Notes under the pieces: model-generated
What the model was told of the DNA's origin: nothing
Databases searched by the model: none
What the model saw: only the letters and a program-made list of their open reading frames with translations
In this document: positions 1-8,565 of the stretch, one piece after another
Layout of the letters: the number at the start of each line of letters is the position of its first letter
Position numbering within the stretch: the stretch's first letter is position 1
Origin: Alphaproteobacteria bacterium
Lineage (GTDB): Bacteria > Pseudomonadota > Alphaproteobacteria > Rickettsiales > 21-14-0-20-44-7
NCBI GenBank assembly: GCA_013288575.1
Contig: JABDBO010000001.1
Location: 91-53,646 of the forward strand
DNA length: 53,556 nt
Reading direction: 5' to 3'
Translations under genes and position numbers: made by a program

Positions 1-1
1 G

Positions 2-958
2 GCGAAGGGTTTGTTTGATGCAGATCGGAAAAAGAAATTGCCGTTTATGCCCAAACGTATTGGCGTGGTGACATCGCCGACTGGGGCAGTTATCCGCGAT
101 ATTTTGCACAGAATTGGCGAGCGGTTTCCGACTCATGTTTTGGTTTGGCCAGTGCGGGTGCAGGGGGCAACAGCGCATCTGGAAGTGGCAGAAGCGATTA
201 AAGGTTTTAATGAATTGCCGCCCGAATTACGCCCCGAAGTTATGATAGTTGCACGCGGTGGCGGCTCGATTGAAGACTTGTGGTGCTTTAATGAAGAGGC
301 GGTGGTTTTTGCAGTTGCTGAATCAAAAATCCCGATAATTTCGGCAGTCGGACATGAGACGGATACTACATTGATAGATTATGTTTCTGATTTACGCGCG
401 CCAACCCCAACTGCGGCGGCGGAATTTGCGGTGCCGGTTTTGAGTGAGTGGAAATTCACAGTTGCTGAATATAAAAACCGGATGGAGAAGGGTGCGTCAC
501 GTTTGATCGTGCATAAAAATGCGGAAATGACTGGTCTACTTCGTGGCTTGCCGAATTTGAGTGATATATTAGGAAATTACATTCAGCGGTTAGATGACCG
601 CGTTGAACGCTTGCATAATGCGCTGCCCAATTTGGTTTTAAAATATGAAAAGCGGTTGGCGTCATTACAATTGCGGCCAAAAATTTTGCTCAATGATTTA
701 AATAAATTTGCTGAGAAACTAAATGGCTGGTTTGAGCGGCTGGGGAAATCGAGCGCGGTTTTGCTTGATAAAAACCAGCAGAAATTAGTCTCGCTTACCA
801 AGCTTTTTGACAGTTATAATTATAAAAATGTGCTCTCCAGAGGTTTTGCGCTGGTGAAAAATGAAAATGGAAAGTTGATTAAATCTGCAACCGATGCTAA
901 AGGCAGGGTGAAAATTGAATTTGTTGACGGAACAATAGGAGCAAAAACCGATGAATGA
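2..958 (+). CDS. xseA: Exodeoxyribonuclease VII large subunit, 5'-truncated by the window edge
   Basis: C-terminal part of the catalytic large subunit of exonuclease VII, which degrades single-stranded DNA with XseB in repair and recombination. The reading frame is open to base 2, and the first residues (AKGLFDADRKKKLPF) match the middle of the family, so roughly the N-terminal OB-fold third lies upstream. Family motifs visible: RIGVVTSPTGAVIRDI, VARGGGSIEDLW and SAVGHETD (the usual catalytic core), then the long coiled-coil C-terminal region ending in an LSRGFA-type segment (ENVLSRGFALV here as NVLSRGFALV). The stop codon overlaps the atpI start by 8 bases, so the two are probably translationally coupled. 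Confidence 0.93.
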   Translation, partial: AKGLFDADRKKKLPFMPKRIGVVTSPTGAVIRDILHRIGERFPTHVLVWPVRVQGATAHLEVAEAIKGFNELPPELRPEVMIVARGGGSIEDLWCFNEEAVVFAVAESKIPIISAVGHETDTTLIDYVSDLRAPTPTAAAEFAVPVLSEWKFTVAEYKNRMEKGASRLIVHKNAEMTGLLRGLPNLSDILGNYIQRLDDRVERLHNALPNLVLKYEKRLASLQLRPKILLNDLNKFAEKLNGWFERLGKSSAVLLDKNQQKLVSLTKLFDSYNYKNVLSRGFALVKNENGKLIKSATDAKGRVKIEFVDGTIGAKTDE

Positions 959-1259
959 CCAAACTGACGAATTAAGCCGCAAAATTGCCAAAGCCAAGCA
1001 AGTGCGCGATGACAGCCCGGAGAATTTGAAATCAACCCATAGTGAAAGTGATGAGGAAATGTCATTTGGCATGCGCGTGGGTGTTGAGCTTTTCGCCGGC
1101 GTGGCGGTTGGGCTTTTAATCGGTTATTTTTTAGATCGCGTCTTCCACACTATCCCATTGTTTCTTATAATTTTCGTGATAGTGGGTGCGGCGGCCGGTT
1201 CATGGAATATTTATAAGCTTGCATTTAAAGATCAATCTGATAAAAAACCCCGCGAATAA
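951..1259 (+). CDS. atpI: AtpI, F0F1 ATP synthase assembly/auxiliary protein
   Basis: 102-aa AtpI-family membrane protein that assists c-ring assembly and possibly Mg2+ uptake. A charged N-terminal stretch of about 40 residues precedes two membrane helices (about 43-63 and 69-90), with the family pattern GVELFAGVAVGLLIGYFLD and a GAAAGSWN turn. The ATG has AGGAG about ten bases upstream and sits inside the xseA 3' end. It opens the alphaproteobacterial F0 operon atpI-atpB-atpE-atpF'-atpF, which matches the position atpI usually holds. Confidence 0.9.
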   Translation: MNDQTDELSRKIAKAKQVRDDSPENLKSTHSESDEEMSFGMRVGVELFAGVAVGLLIGYFLDRVFHTIPLFLIIFVIVGAAAGSWNIYKLAFKDQSDKKPRE

Positions 1260-1283
1260 ATTCCAATAGATACATAATATATA

Positions 1284-2051
1284 ATGTCAAAGCACGAAAG
1301 CCCACTGCACCAGTTTGAAATCCAGCCTATGCAAAAGTTGGAACTCGGCGGTTATGATATCAGCTTCACCAATTCATCATTAGTTATGGTAATTGCTTTG
1401 GCGGCGGTGTTGGTGTTTTTGATTGCCGGCATGCGCAAAAAAGCGATGGTGCCGGGCCGCTGGCAGGCGATGAGCGAGATGAGCTATAATTTCGTTGCCG
1501 GGTTGATTAAAGAAAATATCGGGCCGGAAGGAAAAGTTTTCTTCCCGCTGATCTTCACGCTTTTCATGTTCATATTATTTGCCAATTTACTCGGTATGTT
1601 TTCATTCGTGCCGCATGGTTATGCAGTGACGAGCCAGATTATTGTTACATTCGCACTCGCAATTGTGGTGTTTCTAACGGTTACTATATATGGCTTCGTA
1701 AAACACGGTTTGCATTTCTTCAGCCTGTTTGCGCCAAGCGGCGTGCCGATGTGGATTATGCCGTTTATCGTGCCAATTGAAATGGTATCATTCCTCGCGC
1801 GCCCGATTTCTCTCTCAATCAGGTTAGCTGCTGCGATGACAGCGGGCCACGTATTGCTCGAAGTTATTGCCGGATTTATCGTTACATTCATTACCGCTCT
1901 CGGCATTGGCTGGGGTTTCGCGGCGGGTGCTTTGCCATTGGGTATGCTCGTGCTGCTCATAGGTTTGGAAATTTTTATCTGCTTCCTGCAGGCCTACATT
2001 TTCGCATTGCTCGCAAGTATTTACTTGCATGATGCGGTGCACTTACACTAA
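1284..2051 (+). CDS. atpB: ATP synthase F0 subunit a
   Basis: 255-aa integral membrane stator subunit that forms the proton half-channels against the c-ring. Family signatures are clear: the N-terminal SPLHQFEI motif, several hydrophobic helices, and the conserved segment ARPISLSIRLAAAMTAGH, in which Arg180 is the essential channel arginine. The C-terminal helix LEIFICFLQAYIFALLASIYL is typical. Length fits alphaproteobacterial subunit a. The gene lies 24 bases after atpI and 34 before atpE, with no terminator-like hairpin between, so it belongs to the same operon. Confidence 0.97.
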   Translation: MSKHESPLHQFEIQPMQKLELGGYDISFTNSSLVMVIALAAVLVFLIAGMRKKAMVPGRWQAMSEMSYNFVAGLIKENIGPEGKVFFPLIFTLFMFILFANLLGMFSFVPHGYAVTSQIIVTFALAIVVFLTVTIYGFVKHGLHFFSLFAPSGVPMWIMPFIVPIEMVSFLARPISLSIRLAAAMTAGHVLLEVIAGFIVTFITALGIGWGFAAGALPLGMLVLLIGLEIFICFLQAYIFALLASIYLHDAVHLH

Positions 2052-2085
2052 TTAAACTCTAACTAACTAAACAAAGGAAACTAAA

Positions 2086-2313
2086 ATGGAACATCTCGAA
2101 GTTATAAAATATATTGGCGCTGGTTTAATGGCTATTGGTCTCGGCGGCGCTGCCGTTGGTATCGGTCTTATCTTTAACGGTGCTGCTGCAGGCGTTGCCC
2201 GCAACCCGGCTGCTCAAGATAAAATTTTCAAAACTGCTCTTATCGGTGCCGTATTTGCGGAGTTGATGGGTCTTTTCGCATTCGTTGGTATCTTCATCCT
2301 TCTCTTCATCTAG
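2086..2313 (+). CDS. atpE: ATP synthase F0 subunit c
   Basis: 75-aa c-ring proteolipid that carries protons through F0. Two hydrophobic helices flank the polar loop RNPAAQDK. The first helix has the small-residue packing motif GLGGAAVGIGLIF, and the second carries the carboxylate Glu59 (VFAELMG) that is the expected ion-binding residue. An AAAGGAAA ribosome site precedes the ATG. No Na+-type ligand signature was recognised, so proton coupling is assumed. Confidence 0.97.
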   Translation: MEHLEVIKYIGAGLMAIGLGGAAVGIGLIFNGAAAGVARNPAAQDKIFKTALIGAVFAELMGLFAFVGIFILLFI

Positions 2314-2332
2314 TTTTTAAGGATAAAGGCTA

Positions 2333-2767
2333 ATGCCGCATTTAGAAGTTCATACATATACAGGGCAGATTTTCTGGTTAGCAGTGTGTTTCATACTGCT
2401 CTACGTCGTGATGTGGAAAGCCGTTCTGCCTGCTATATCTGGTGTTGTTGAAACGCGCGGCAAAGTTATTGCTGATGATCTTGATGCGGCGGAAAGTTTG
2501 AAAAACCAAGCGGAAGCTGTTGAGAAAAAATATGAGACATTGCTGGTGGAAACCCGCGAGCGTGCTCATAAATTAATCGACGAATCTTCGCAGAAAACCC
2601 GTGTAGTGATTGAGAAAAAACGCGCTGAACTTTCAGCCAAGCTTGATGAAAAAGTGGCTAAAGCCGAGCGTGAAATTGCATCAATTGAAAAAGCTTCGAT
2701 TGCGGCGGCTGATAAGGTTTCCGATGAGCTGGCGCAGGCGATAATTACCAAATTGAAGGTGGCGTAA
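2333..2767 (+). CDS. atpF': ATP synthase F0 subunit b' (second b-type stator subunit)
   Basis: 144-aa b-type subunit with a short N-terminus (PHLEVHTYTGQIFWL), one membrane helix at about 12-32 and a long charged coiled coil. The QIFWLAVCFILLYVVMWK start is typical of the b' form found beside b in alphaproteobacteria and phototrophs. It would form the peripheral stalk as a heterodimer with the following subunit b. The stop codon overlaps the atpF start by one base. Confidence 0.93.
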   Translation: MPHLEVHTYTGQIFWLAVCFILLYVVMWKAVLPAISGVVETRGKVIADDLDAAESLKNQAEAVEKKYETLLVETRERAHKLIDESSQKTRVVIEKKRAELSAKLDEKVAKAEREIASIEKASIAAADKVSDELAQAIITKLKVA

Positions 2768-3261
2768 TGGATAAATTCATTCACAATCCGGCAAGCTGGG
2801 TCGCCATTGCATTTTTGATCTTTGCTTATTTCACCGTGCGTAAACTCTTCCCAAAACTGGGTTCGTCACTTGACAGCTACAGCGCTAAAATTTCCAAAGA
2901 AATTGAAGAAGCTAAAGTTTTAAAAGCAGAAGCTGAGCAGTTATTGTTAACAGCGCAGAAAAAATCAGCCGAAGCTGAGCGTACAGCGAGTGAAATTGTT
3001 GAACGCGCCAAATTTGACGCTAAGTTGATTGCCGATGAAGCGGAAAAAGATATTGAACGCGAAATCGACCGCAAAATGAAGATTGCGGAAGAAAAAATCA
3101 AGAACGCGGAAAGCGCAGCTGTTGAACATGTGCGTAACCGTGCCGTTGAAATTGCCGTAAATGCCGCCACGGAAATTTTGACGAAAGAATTACAAGCCGA
3201 AAAAACCTCGGAGAAACTGGTTGAGAAATCTATACGTCTTATTTCTAGTAACCTTAGTTAG
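2767..3261 (+). CDS. atpF: ATP synthase F0 subunit b
   Basis: 164-aa peripheral-stalk subunit: short N-terminus (HNPASWVAIAFLIF), one membrane helix at about 8-25, then a heptad-rich Glu/Lys/Ala coiled coil to the end, as expected for b. The F1 genes (atpHAGDC) do not follow, which is the usual separated arrangement in alphaproteobacteria. Its last 41 bases are also read in another frame as the start of the next gene. Confidence 0.95.
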   Translation: MDKFIHNPASWVAIAFLIFAYFTVRKLFPKLGSSLDSYSAKISKEIEEAKVLKAEAEQLLLTAQKKSAEAERTASEIVERAKFDAKLIADEAEKDIEREIDRKMKIAEEKIKNAESAAVEHVRNRAVEIAVNAATEILTKELQAEKTSEKLVEKSIRLISSNLS

Positions 3262-4021
3262 CTTTGTTCCCACACATGCCCGGGCCGGCGCATGGTTGCA
3301 AAATGAAAATGACGGCCAGATAATTACCACCTTCCGATACTACTCTACAGATACATTCTTTACACCTGACGGTAGTAAAACCAAAATTCCCGATTTTTCC
3401 AAAACCGAAATCAACCCATATTTTGAATATGGATTGCGCAACTGGATAACCATTGGCGGTGATCTTGACCTGGCATCGGTCAGCAATGACACTCCACATT
3501 TGAAAGATATCACCGACACCAAAATAAATTCGGGCAGCATTTTTGCGCGGGCCTATTTGTATCATCAGGGAAATTATGTTGTGTCGCTAGAGCCGGGAAT
3601 AGATTTCCCTTCATCAATTGGCAGTGATTTAACCTCGGATGGTAGCAAGCCAATACCCGAACTCAAACTCAATTTCGGCTACGGTTTTGCGATGAACGGC
3701 CGCAACCATTTCTTCGACGCCAGCCTAAAATATCGCAAGCGCAGTGATGGAGGATTAGATGATATGGTAAAAGGCGAGGCGACATTGGGCTACAAACTAA
3801 GCGACGATTTTACCGCGCTAGCACAACTCTCACAGGAAGAAACTCTGGGCCCGGTTGATAAGGGAATTTCGGGCAATTACAATTTAACCAAGCCACAGCT
3901 TTCGGTGCTCTATGATTACAGTAAAAGCTTCTCGCATCAGCTTGGAGTTTTTTCAGATATTTATGGGCAGAATGTGGGTGCGGGATATGGGGTGACTTAT
4001 TCGGTTTGGTATAAGTTTTAA
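3221..4021 (+). CDS. Secreted beta-barrel-like outer membrane protein of unknown role
   Basis: 266-aa protein with a clear signal peptide (hydrophobic core LYVLFLVTLVSFV, cleavage likely after THARA-G or ARAGA). The body alternates polar and aromatic residues in short strands and ends in VWYKF, a terminal Phe typical of outer-membrane barrels; it resembles transporter-like (MetA-pathway phenol degradation-type) barrels, but that assignment is tentative. The most likely start is TTG at 3221, preceded by GGAG seven bases upstream and lying inside atpF. No later start would keep the signal peptide. It is probably coupled to atpF translation. Confidence 0.75.
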   Translation: MRNLYVLFLVTLVSFVPTHARAGAWLQNENDGQIITTFRYYSTDTFFTPDGSKTKIPDFSKTEINPYFEYGLRNWITIGGDLDLASVSNDTPHLKDITDTKINSGSIFARAYLYHQGNYVVSLEPGIDFPSSIGSDLTSDGSKPIPELKLNFGYGFAMNGRNHFFDASLKYRKRSDGGLDDMVKGEATLGYKLSDDFTALAQLSQEETLGPVDKGISGNYNLTKPQLSVLYDYSKSFSHQLGVFSDIYGQNVGAGYGVTYSVWYKF

Positions 4022-4033
4022 TGTTATTACATT

Positions 4034-4059
4034 GTCATTCCAGCTTTCGCCGGAATGAC
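4034..4059. repeat. GTCATTCC-type palindrome, possible terminator
   Basis: Imperfect inverted repeat with 11-bp arms (GTCATTCCAGC and GCCGGAATGAC, one mismatch) and a TTTC loop, shortly after the barrel protein stop. It resembles the short GTCATTCC.../...GGAATGAC palindromes scattered in many proteobacterial genomes. No strong T-run follows, so intrinsic termination is uncertain. Confidence 0.6.
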
Positions 4060-4137
4060 AAGAAAAGGAAGAATTTATTTGCAAATAGGAAAAATCACTA
4101 TACAACCTAAAGTTGAAAATATCTCGAGGCATTAACT

Positions 4138-5961
4138 ATGCAGCAGAAAAAAATCGGAGAAATCCTAATTGAGAAAGGCGCTTTAAAGCCAATAGAGTTG
4201 GAAACAGCGCTTGAAATTCAGGCCAAAGATAACTCGATGCTGGGCAAAATTCTGGTGGGTGAAGATTATGTACGCAATTTTGATTTGCATAAAGCAATCG
4301 CCGAAAGATTTGGGCTGGAATTTGTTGATCTTATAAAAACCGCACCCGACCATGAATTATTGAAACTTGAAAATGCCGCCGATTATTTTGCTTCCGAATT
4401 CGTACCATTTCGTCAGGATGAAAATTCAATCACCATTGCTGTAACGAATATAAATGAGAAAATAAAAACCTGGGCTGCAAGTAATTATCCGAACCGGGAA
4501 GTGAAGTTTGTAATTACTTCGCCATATGATATCCGCCATGTTTTGCAGCAGCGCTTCAGCGAACATCACGATGAAGAGGCGCGGCTTTCGTTATGGAAAA
4601 AGCACCCGATTTATTCTGCGCGCCGTCTGTTTGCCAGCTATCGGCCAAATATTATTGTTCTGGCTTTGCTCTCCGCATTCACACTGGCATTTGCTTACTC
4701 ACAAGGTTTCATCTCGATAGTTTTGTTCATGAATTTCCTGTTTTTATCGGCCGTGAGTTTTAAGCTTGGCGTATTTTTACTGGGGCAGGGCAGCGAAAAA
4801 GAGTTGCCTGGCTATGATAAAGAAATTCCGGTTTACACAATATTGCTGCCGCTCTACCGCGAAATGGCGACATTGCCAAAACTGATAAATGCAATAAAGA
4901 AATTGGATTATCCTAAAGCAAAACTTGATGTGAAATTTGTCGTGGAGGCGGATGACCACATCACGATCAATGCGATTAAAAATCAGGCGCCGCCGCAATA
5001 TATGGAAATTATCGCTGTGCCGTTTTCATTGCCGCGCACCAAACCAAAAGCCTGCAATTATGCGTTGAATTTCGCGCGTGGAGAATTTGTGACGATTTAT
5101 GACGCGGAAGATTTGCCGCACCCCAGCCAGCTTAAAACCGTACTGGCAAAATTTGCGGCAAGCGACGCGTGGTTGGCCTGCGTGCAGGCGCGCTTAAATT
5201 ATTATAATTACAATGATAATATTTTAACTCGCTGGTTTGCGCTCGAATATGCGACTTGGTTTGATTCGGTAATGAAAGGCCTGGAACGCGCTAAAATGCC
5301 GATCCCGCTTGGCGGTACCAGCAATCATGTGCGCACAGACGTGCTGAAACAAATCGGCGGTTGGGATGCGTTTAATGTGACTGAGGATGCTGATTTGGGG
5401 CTGCGTTTGGCGCAGGAAGGTTATTGCACCGAAACGGTGGATTCGCTGACTTTGGAAGAGGCGCCGAATAATTTAGGGCTATGGATAAGGCAGCGCACCC
5501 GGTGGATAAAAGGTTTCATGCAAACTTATTTTGTGCACATGCGCGATATCAGAAAATTAAAACGTAATATCGGTTTGGGTGGAATTTTATCATTGCAGTT
5601 TTTAATCGGAATTCCGGTGGTGATTTATCTCACTTCACCAATATTATTAGTAGCAAGTTTGGTACTGGCAACGGGTGAAGACCCGGTAGTTATTTTCCCT
5701 CAGTGGCTCACATTATTTTGCTGGTTCAATTTTTGCTATGGCGTGGCGGCACATATTTTCATGTGCCTGGTTGCATCATTTAAAGCGATAAAACCCAACG
5801 GTGAAAGATTGTTTAAAACGCGGATGATTTTCTCATGCCTGACTTATCAGTTTTATGCGCTGTTATATATTGTCGCCGCTTTCCGTGCACTTTATCAACT
5901 GATTACAGATCCGCATTATTGGGAAAAGACGACGCACGGGCTTGCTAAAACCGGTACTTAA
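4138..5961 (+). CDS. MshEN domain-glycosyltransferase family 2 fusion, probably c-di-GMP-responsive
   Basis: 607-aa membrane protein. Residues 1 to about 145 form a GspE/MshEN N-terminal-type domain: KIGEILIEKGAL, ALEIQ, LGKILV and a second half ending FGLEFVDL fit the known c-di-GMP-binding MshEN pattern. Two membrane helices follow (about 170-212), then a processive GT2 catalytic region with VEADD near 270, DAED at 322, TEDAD near 415 and the QxxRW motif QRTRW at 452. Three or more C-terminal membrane helices end the protein. It likely polymerises or exports a sugar polymer at the inner membrane. The domain pairing resembles NfrB but in reverse order. The polymer is unknown. Start ATG has GAGG upstream. 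Confidence 0.88.
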   Translation: MQQKKIGEILIEKGALKPIELETALEIQAKDNSMLGKILVGEDYVRNFDLHKAIAERFGLEFVDLIKTAPDHELLKLENAADYFASEFVPFRQDENSITIAVTNINEKIKTWAASNYPNREVKFVITSPYDIRHVLQQRFSEHHDEEARLSLWKKHPIYSARRLFASYRPNIIVLALLSAFTLAFAYSQGFISIVLFMNFLFLSAVSFKLGVFLLGQGSEKELPGYDKEIPVYTILLPLYREMATLPKLINAIKKLDYPKAKLDVKFVVEADDHITINAIKNQAPPQYMEIIAVPFSLPRTKPKACNYALNFARGEFVTIYDAEDLPHPSQLKTVLAKFAASDAWLACVQARLNYYNYNDNILTRWFALEYATWFDSVMKGLERAKMPIPLGGTSNHVRTDVLKQIGGWDAFNVTEDADLGLRLAQEGYCTETVDSLTLEEAPNNLGLWIRQRTRWIKGFMQTYFVHMRDIRKLKRNIGLGGILSLQFLIGIPVVIYLTSPILLVASLVLATGEDPVVIFPQWLTLFCWFNFCYGVAAHIFMCLVASFKAIKPNGERLFKTRMIFSCLTYQFYALLYIVAAFRALYQLITDPHYWEKTTHGLAKTGT

Positions 5962-6080
5962 GCACATTTATAGAGGCATCTACTTGAAATTTTTTGTGCT
6001 CGGAACCGTTCATGTATATTTAATACATTCAGACTCCTGTGCTAAAAAATTCCGGCGTATCTGCTCTCTATAAATATGCT
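5961..6080. repeat. Dispersed palindromic repeat, copy A
   Basis: About 120 bp of imperfect inverted repeat between the glycosyltransferase and prmC. The left arm (5961-6000) pairs with the right arm (6039-6080), with matching TTTATAGAG/CTCTATAAA outer blocks and AATTTTTT/AAAAAATT inner blocks. The core holds a second palindrome, TGTAT (6013) and ATACA (6023). The core is homologous to that of the repeat between plsX and rpmF. Confidence 0.7.
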
Positions 6081-6132
6081 TCAGATATTTTAGTGTTTGG
6101 CAGGAATGGCAAAACCTATATATGGTGAGCCT

Positions 6133-6966
6133 ATGATAATTTCCGAATTAATAAAAAGCGCAGCGAAAAAGTTGCAAGATGTTGGCATTGATACTGCGCG
6201 GCTGGACGCAATGTTGTTGTTAGAAACTGCATTGGGAAAAAATCGTTCTTATCTGGTGGCAAACTCAGAAGCTGCAGTTTCGGAAAACGCACAAAAGCAG
6301 TTTGCAATTTTACTAAAACGCAGAATAAATCGTGAGCCGATTTCGCAAATTATCGGAAAAAAAGAATTTTATGGGCGCCAGTTCAAAGTTTCAAAAGATG
6401 TGCTAACCCCACGCCCGGAAACCGAATTTATTATTGAAGTAGCGCTCAAGCTTTTTAATAAAAACAGTGAAATCAATATATTAGACTTAGGAACTGGCAG
6501 TGGTTGCATAATCCTCACATTGCTGGCTGAAATGCCCAATGCTAAGGGTGTGGGAGTGGATAAATCAAAATCCGCGCTTGCTATTGCTGCCAAAAACGCG
6601 TATGATTTAAAAATAGAAAATGTTGAGTTTGTTCATTCTGATTGGTGTAAAAACCTAGAATCTCAACAAAAGTTTCACCTAATAGTTTCAAACCCGCCCT
6701 ACATTCCTAAAACAGAGCAAAAAACTCTGGATGCAGAGTTGGATTTTGAACCGGAAACGGCGCTATTTGGCGGAGATGATGGATTAGATTGCTATAGGCT
6801 AATAGCCAAAGAAATATCTGGTCTGAAGTTTGATTTTGCAATTCTGGAAATTGGAATAAACCAGGAAGGCGAAGTCAAAAAGATATTTGAACAATATCAA
6901 ATAAAACATAAGGAAACATTGGCCGATCTGGCTGGAATTCCGAGAGTTATAGTATTTAATAAATAG
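6133..6966 (+). CDS. prmC: Peptide chain release factor N5-glutamine methyltransferase
   Basis: 277-aa HemK/PrmC family SAM-dependent methyltransferase that modifies the glutamine of the GGQ motif in release factors. It shows the N-terminal helical substrate domain, the LTPRPETE motif, the SAM loop ILDLGTGSGCI and the catalytic NPPYIP motif. The ATG at 6133 is preferred because GGTGAG lies just upstream and the protein then begins at the family's usual MIISELI. An upstream in-frame TTG at 6097 adds 12 unlikely residues. prfA is not adjacent here. Confidence 0.93.
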   Translation: MIISELIKSAAKKLQDVGIDTARLDAMLLLETALGKNRSYLVANSEAAVSENAQKQFAILLKRRINREPISQIIGKKEFYGRQFKVSKDVLTPRPETEFIIEVALKLFNKNSEINILDLGTGSGCIILTLLAEMPNAKGVGVDKSKSALAIAAKNAYDLKIENVEFVHSDWCKNLESQQKFHLIVSNPPYIPKTEQKTLDAELDFEPETALFGGDDGLDCYRLIAKEISGLKFDFAILEIGINQEGEVKKIFEQYQIKHKETLADLAGIPRVIVFNK

Positions 6967-6983
6967 GGTATAAATCAAAAAAT

Positions 6984-7484
6984 ATGCAGCATAACGGCAG
7001 AAGAAATAACAATAATCGCAACAGATTTAAAAATAACAATAACAATAACCGCAGACGTTATAACAATGGCTGTGGCGGAAGTAGCAGTGGGTTTGATGAT
7101 GAATCATCAAATATTAGCGTTCAGCAACGCAAAAACTTTGCTAACAAATATGAGCAATATGTGCAAAAGGCAAAAGACGCACTCCGCAGCGGTGATCGCG
7201 TTGACGCGGAAAATCATTACCAACATGCTGACCATGCTTATCGTATGATGAATTTAGGGTTAACCGGTGGGTTACGCTTTGATGCGGCGAGGATGATTAT
7301 TTCTAATCCTAACCAACAGAGCAACGCTGATTACCAAGAAAATAGTGAAGGTGGCGAGCAAGTTGATAATTCGCCGATGCAAGTAGAAGGTTCTAGCGAC
7401 CAAGCACCTGCATCTGATATTGCAGCACTCCCATTTATGCAGCCGATTGAAACTAATGATCGTGATCCGCGGATTATAGAATAG
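6984..7484 (+). CDS. DUF4167 domain protein, Asn/Arg-rich N-terminus
   Basis: 166-aa cytoplasmic protein of a family characteristic of alphaproteobacteria and commonly encoded right after prmC, as here (17-base gap). Residues 1-30 are an extreme Asn/Arg-rich low-complexity tail. The conserved domain (about 48-95) contains KYEQYVQKAKDALRSGDRV and the ENHYQHADHAYRMM helix. The C-terminus is acidic and polar and probably disordered. The basic tail could bind nucleic acid, but that is an inference. Confidence 0.85.
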   Translation: MQHNGRRNNNNRNRFKNNNNNNRRRYNNGCGGSSSGFDDESSNISVQQRKNFANKYEQYVQKAKDALRSGDRVDAENHYQHADHAYRMMNLGLTGGLRFDAARMIISNPNQQSNADYQENSEGGEQVDNSPMQVEGSSDQAPASDIAALPFMQPIETNDRDPRIIE

Positions 7485-7493
7485 TTTATTATT

Positions 7494-7550
7494 GTTTTCA
7501 AACGAGCACTGCGGGTGCTCGCGTTTGAAAACACCGCCGTGCGCGGCGGG
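7494..7550. terminator. Bidirectional terminator between DUF4167 gene and fabH
   Basis: Long hairpin with arms GTTTTCAAACGAGCAC (7494-7509) and GTGCTCGCGTTTGAAAAC (7515-7532), A-rich and T-rich at its ends, between converging genes. A second GC hairpin (CCGCC...GGCGG) follows at 7534-7550. Confidence 0.8.
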
Positions 7551-7584
7551 CTGACGGCTCCGGATTATTGAATATTTTTTGTCT

Positions 7585-8526
7585 CTAACTCCACTTGAGC
7601 AGAACACTGCCCCAGGAGAAGCCGCCGCCGAGTGCGGTTAGCACAATCAAATCATCTTTTTTGAATTTGCTTTGTGCTTCGCAAAGCGCAAGCGGAATTG
7701 AAGCGGCAGAGGTGTTGGCGTGTTTGCTGACCGTTTCGATAACTTTTTCTGGTGCAATGCCGATGCGTTCGGCAATTGCATTCATAATGCGTAAGTTCGC
7801 CTGGTGCGGCACAATCCAGTTCACATCATTAATAGTTTTGCCGTTGCTTGCCAAAATATCGGCAATTCCGCCTGACATTTTTTCCACCGCATGTTTGAAA
7901 ACTTCGCGCCCATTCATTTTCAAAACGCCGATAGATTTCTGGCTAACGCCACCGCTGACGTAAAGCTCATCATAGTGGCTGCCATCGGTGTTGAGTTTGG
8001 TCGAAATAATTCCTGGTTTATCAGAGGCTGAAAGCACAATTGCGCCAGCGCCATCACCGAACAAAACACATGTGCCGCGGTCAGACCAGTCGAGCACGCG
8101 GGTTAAAGTTTCCGCACCAATTACCAATGCAGTTTTAATCTGGCCGAGTTTGATAAAATTATCGGCCGTTGCAACAGCAAAAGCAAAGCCGGCGCAGACT
8201 GCCTGCACATCGAAAGCAAAACCGGATTTAAAACCAAGTTTCTTCTGCACCTGCGCGGCGGTGGCAGGGAAAGTGTTATCTGGGCTGGTGGTGGCAAGGA
8301 TTATGGCATCAACTTCTGCAAGCCCTGCGTTCTTTAGCGCAACTTTGGCAGCCGCCACTGCCAGGTCTGAAGTCAGCTCGCCGTCGGCCGCAATATAGCG
8401 TTGGGTAATGCCGGTGCGCGTGCGTATCCACTCGTCATTTGTGCCAAGCTCTGCCGGCAACTCACTGTTTAATATGCGTTTCTTCGGCAAATAGCTTCCG
8501 CAGCCAATAATTTTTGAATAAGTCAT
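7585..8526 (-). CDS. fabH: 3-oxoacyl-ACP synthase III
   Basis: 313-aa thiolase-fold condensing enzyme that starts fatty acid synthesis from acetyl-CoA and malonyl-ACP. The catalytic triad is intact: Cys111 (DVQAVCAGF), His241 (PHQANLR) and Asn271 (KHANTSAAS). The C-terminal GGGFSWGS loop is present. In most proteobacteria fabH directly follows plsX. Here plsX, on the same strand, is separated from it by about 2.1 kb of other genes. Confidence 0.97.
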   Translation of the reverse strand: MTYSKIIGCGSYLPKKRILNSELPAELGTNDEWIRTRTGITQRYIAADGELTSDLAVAAAKVALKNAGLAEVDAIILATTSPDNTFPATAAQVQKKLGFKSGFAFDVQAVCAGFAFAVATADNFIKLGQIKTALVIGAETLTRVLDWSDRGTCVLFGDGAGAIVLSASDKPGIISTKLNTDGSHYDELYVSGGVSQKSIGVLKMNGREVFKHAVEKMSGGIADILASNGKTINDVNWIVPHQANLRIMNAIAERIGIAPEKVIETVSKHANTSAASIPLALCEAQSKFKKDDLIVLTALGGGFSWGSVLLKWS

Positions 8527-8565
8527 AGGAGTTGAAAATAAATGTTAAATGTTTAAAGTCAATTT

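Noticed and set aside
6097..6132. Earlier in-frame start (TTG) for prmC
   Set aside because: It adds 12 residues outside the family N-terminus and lies beside the palindromic repeat, while the ATG at 6133 has a ribosome site.
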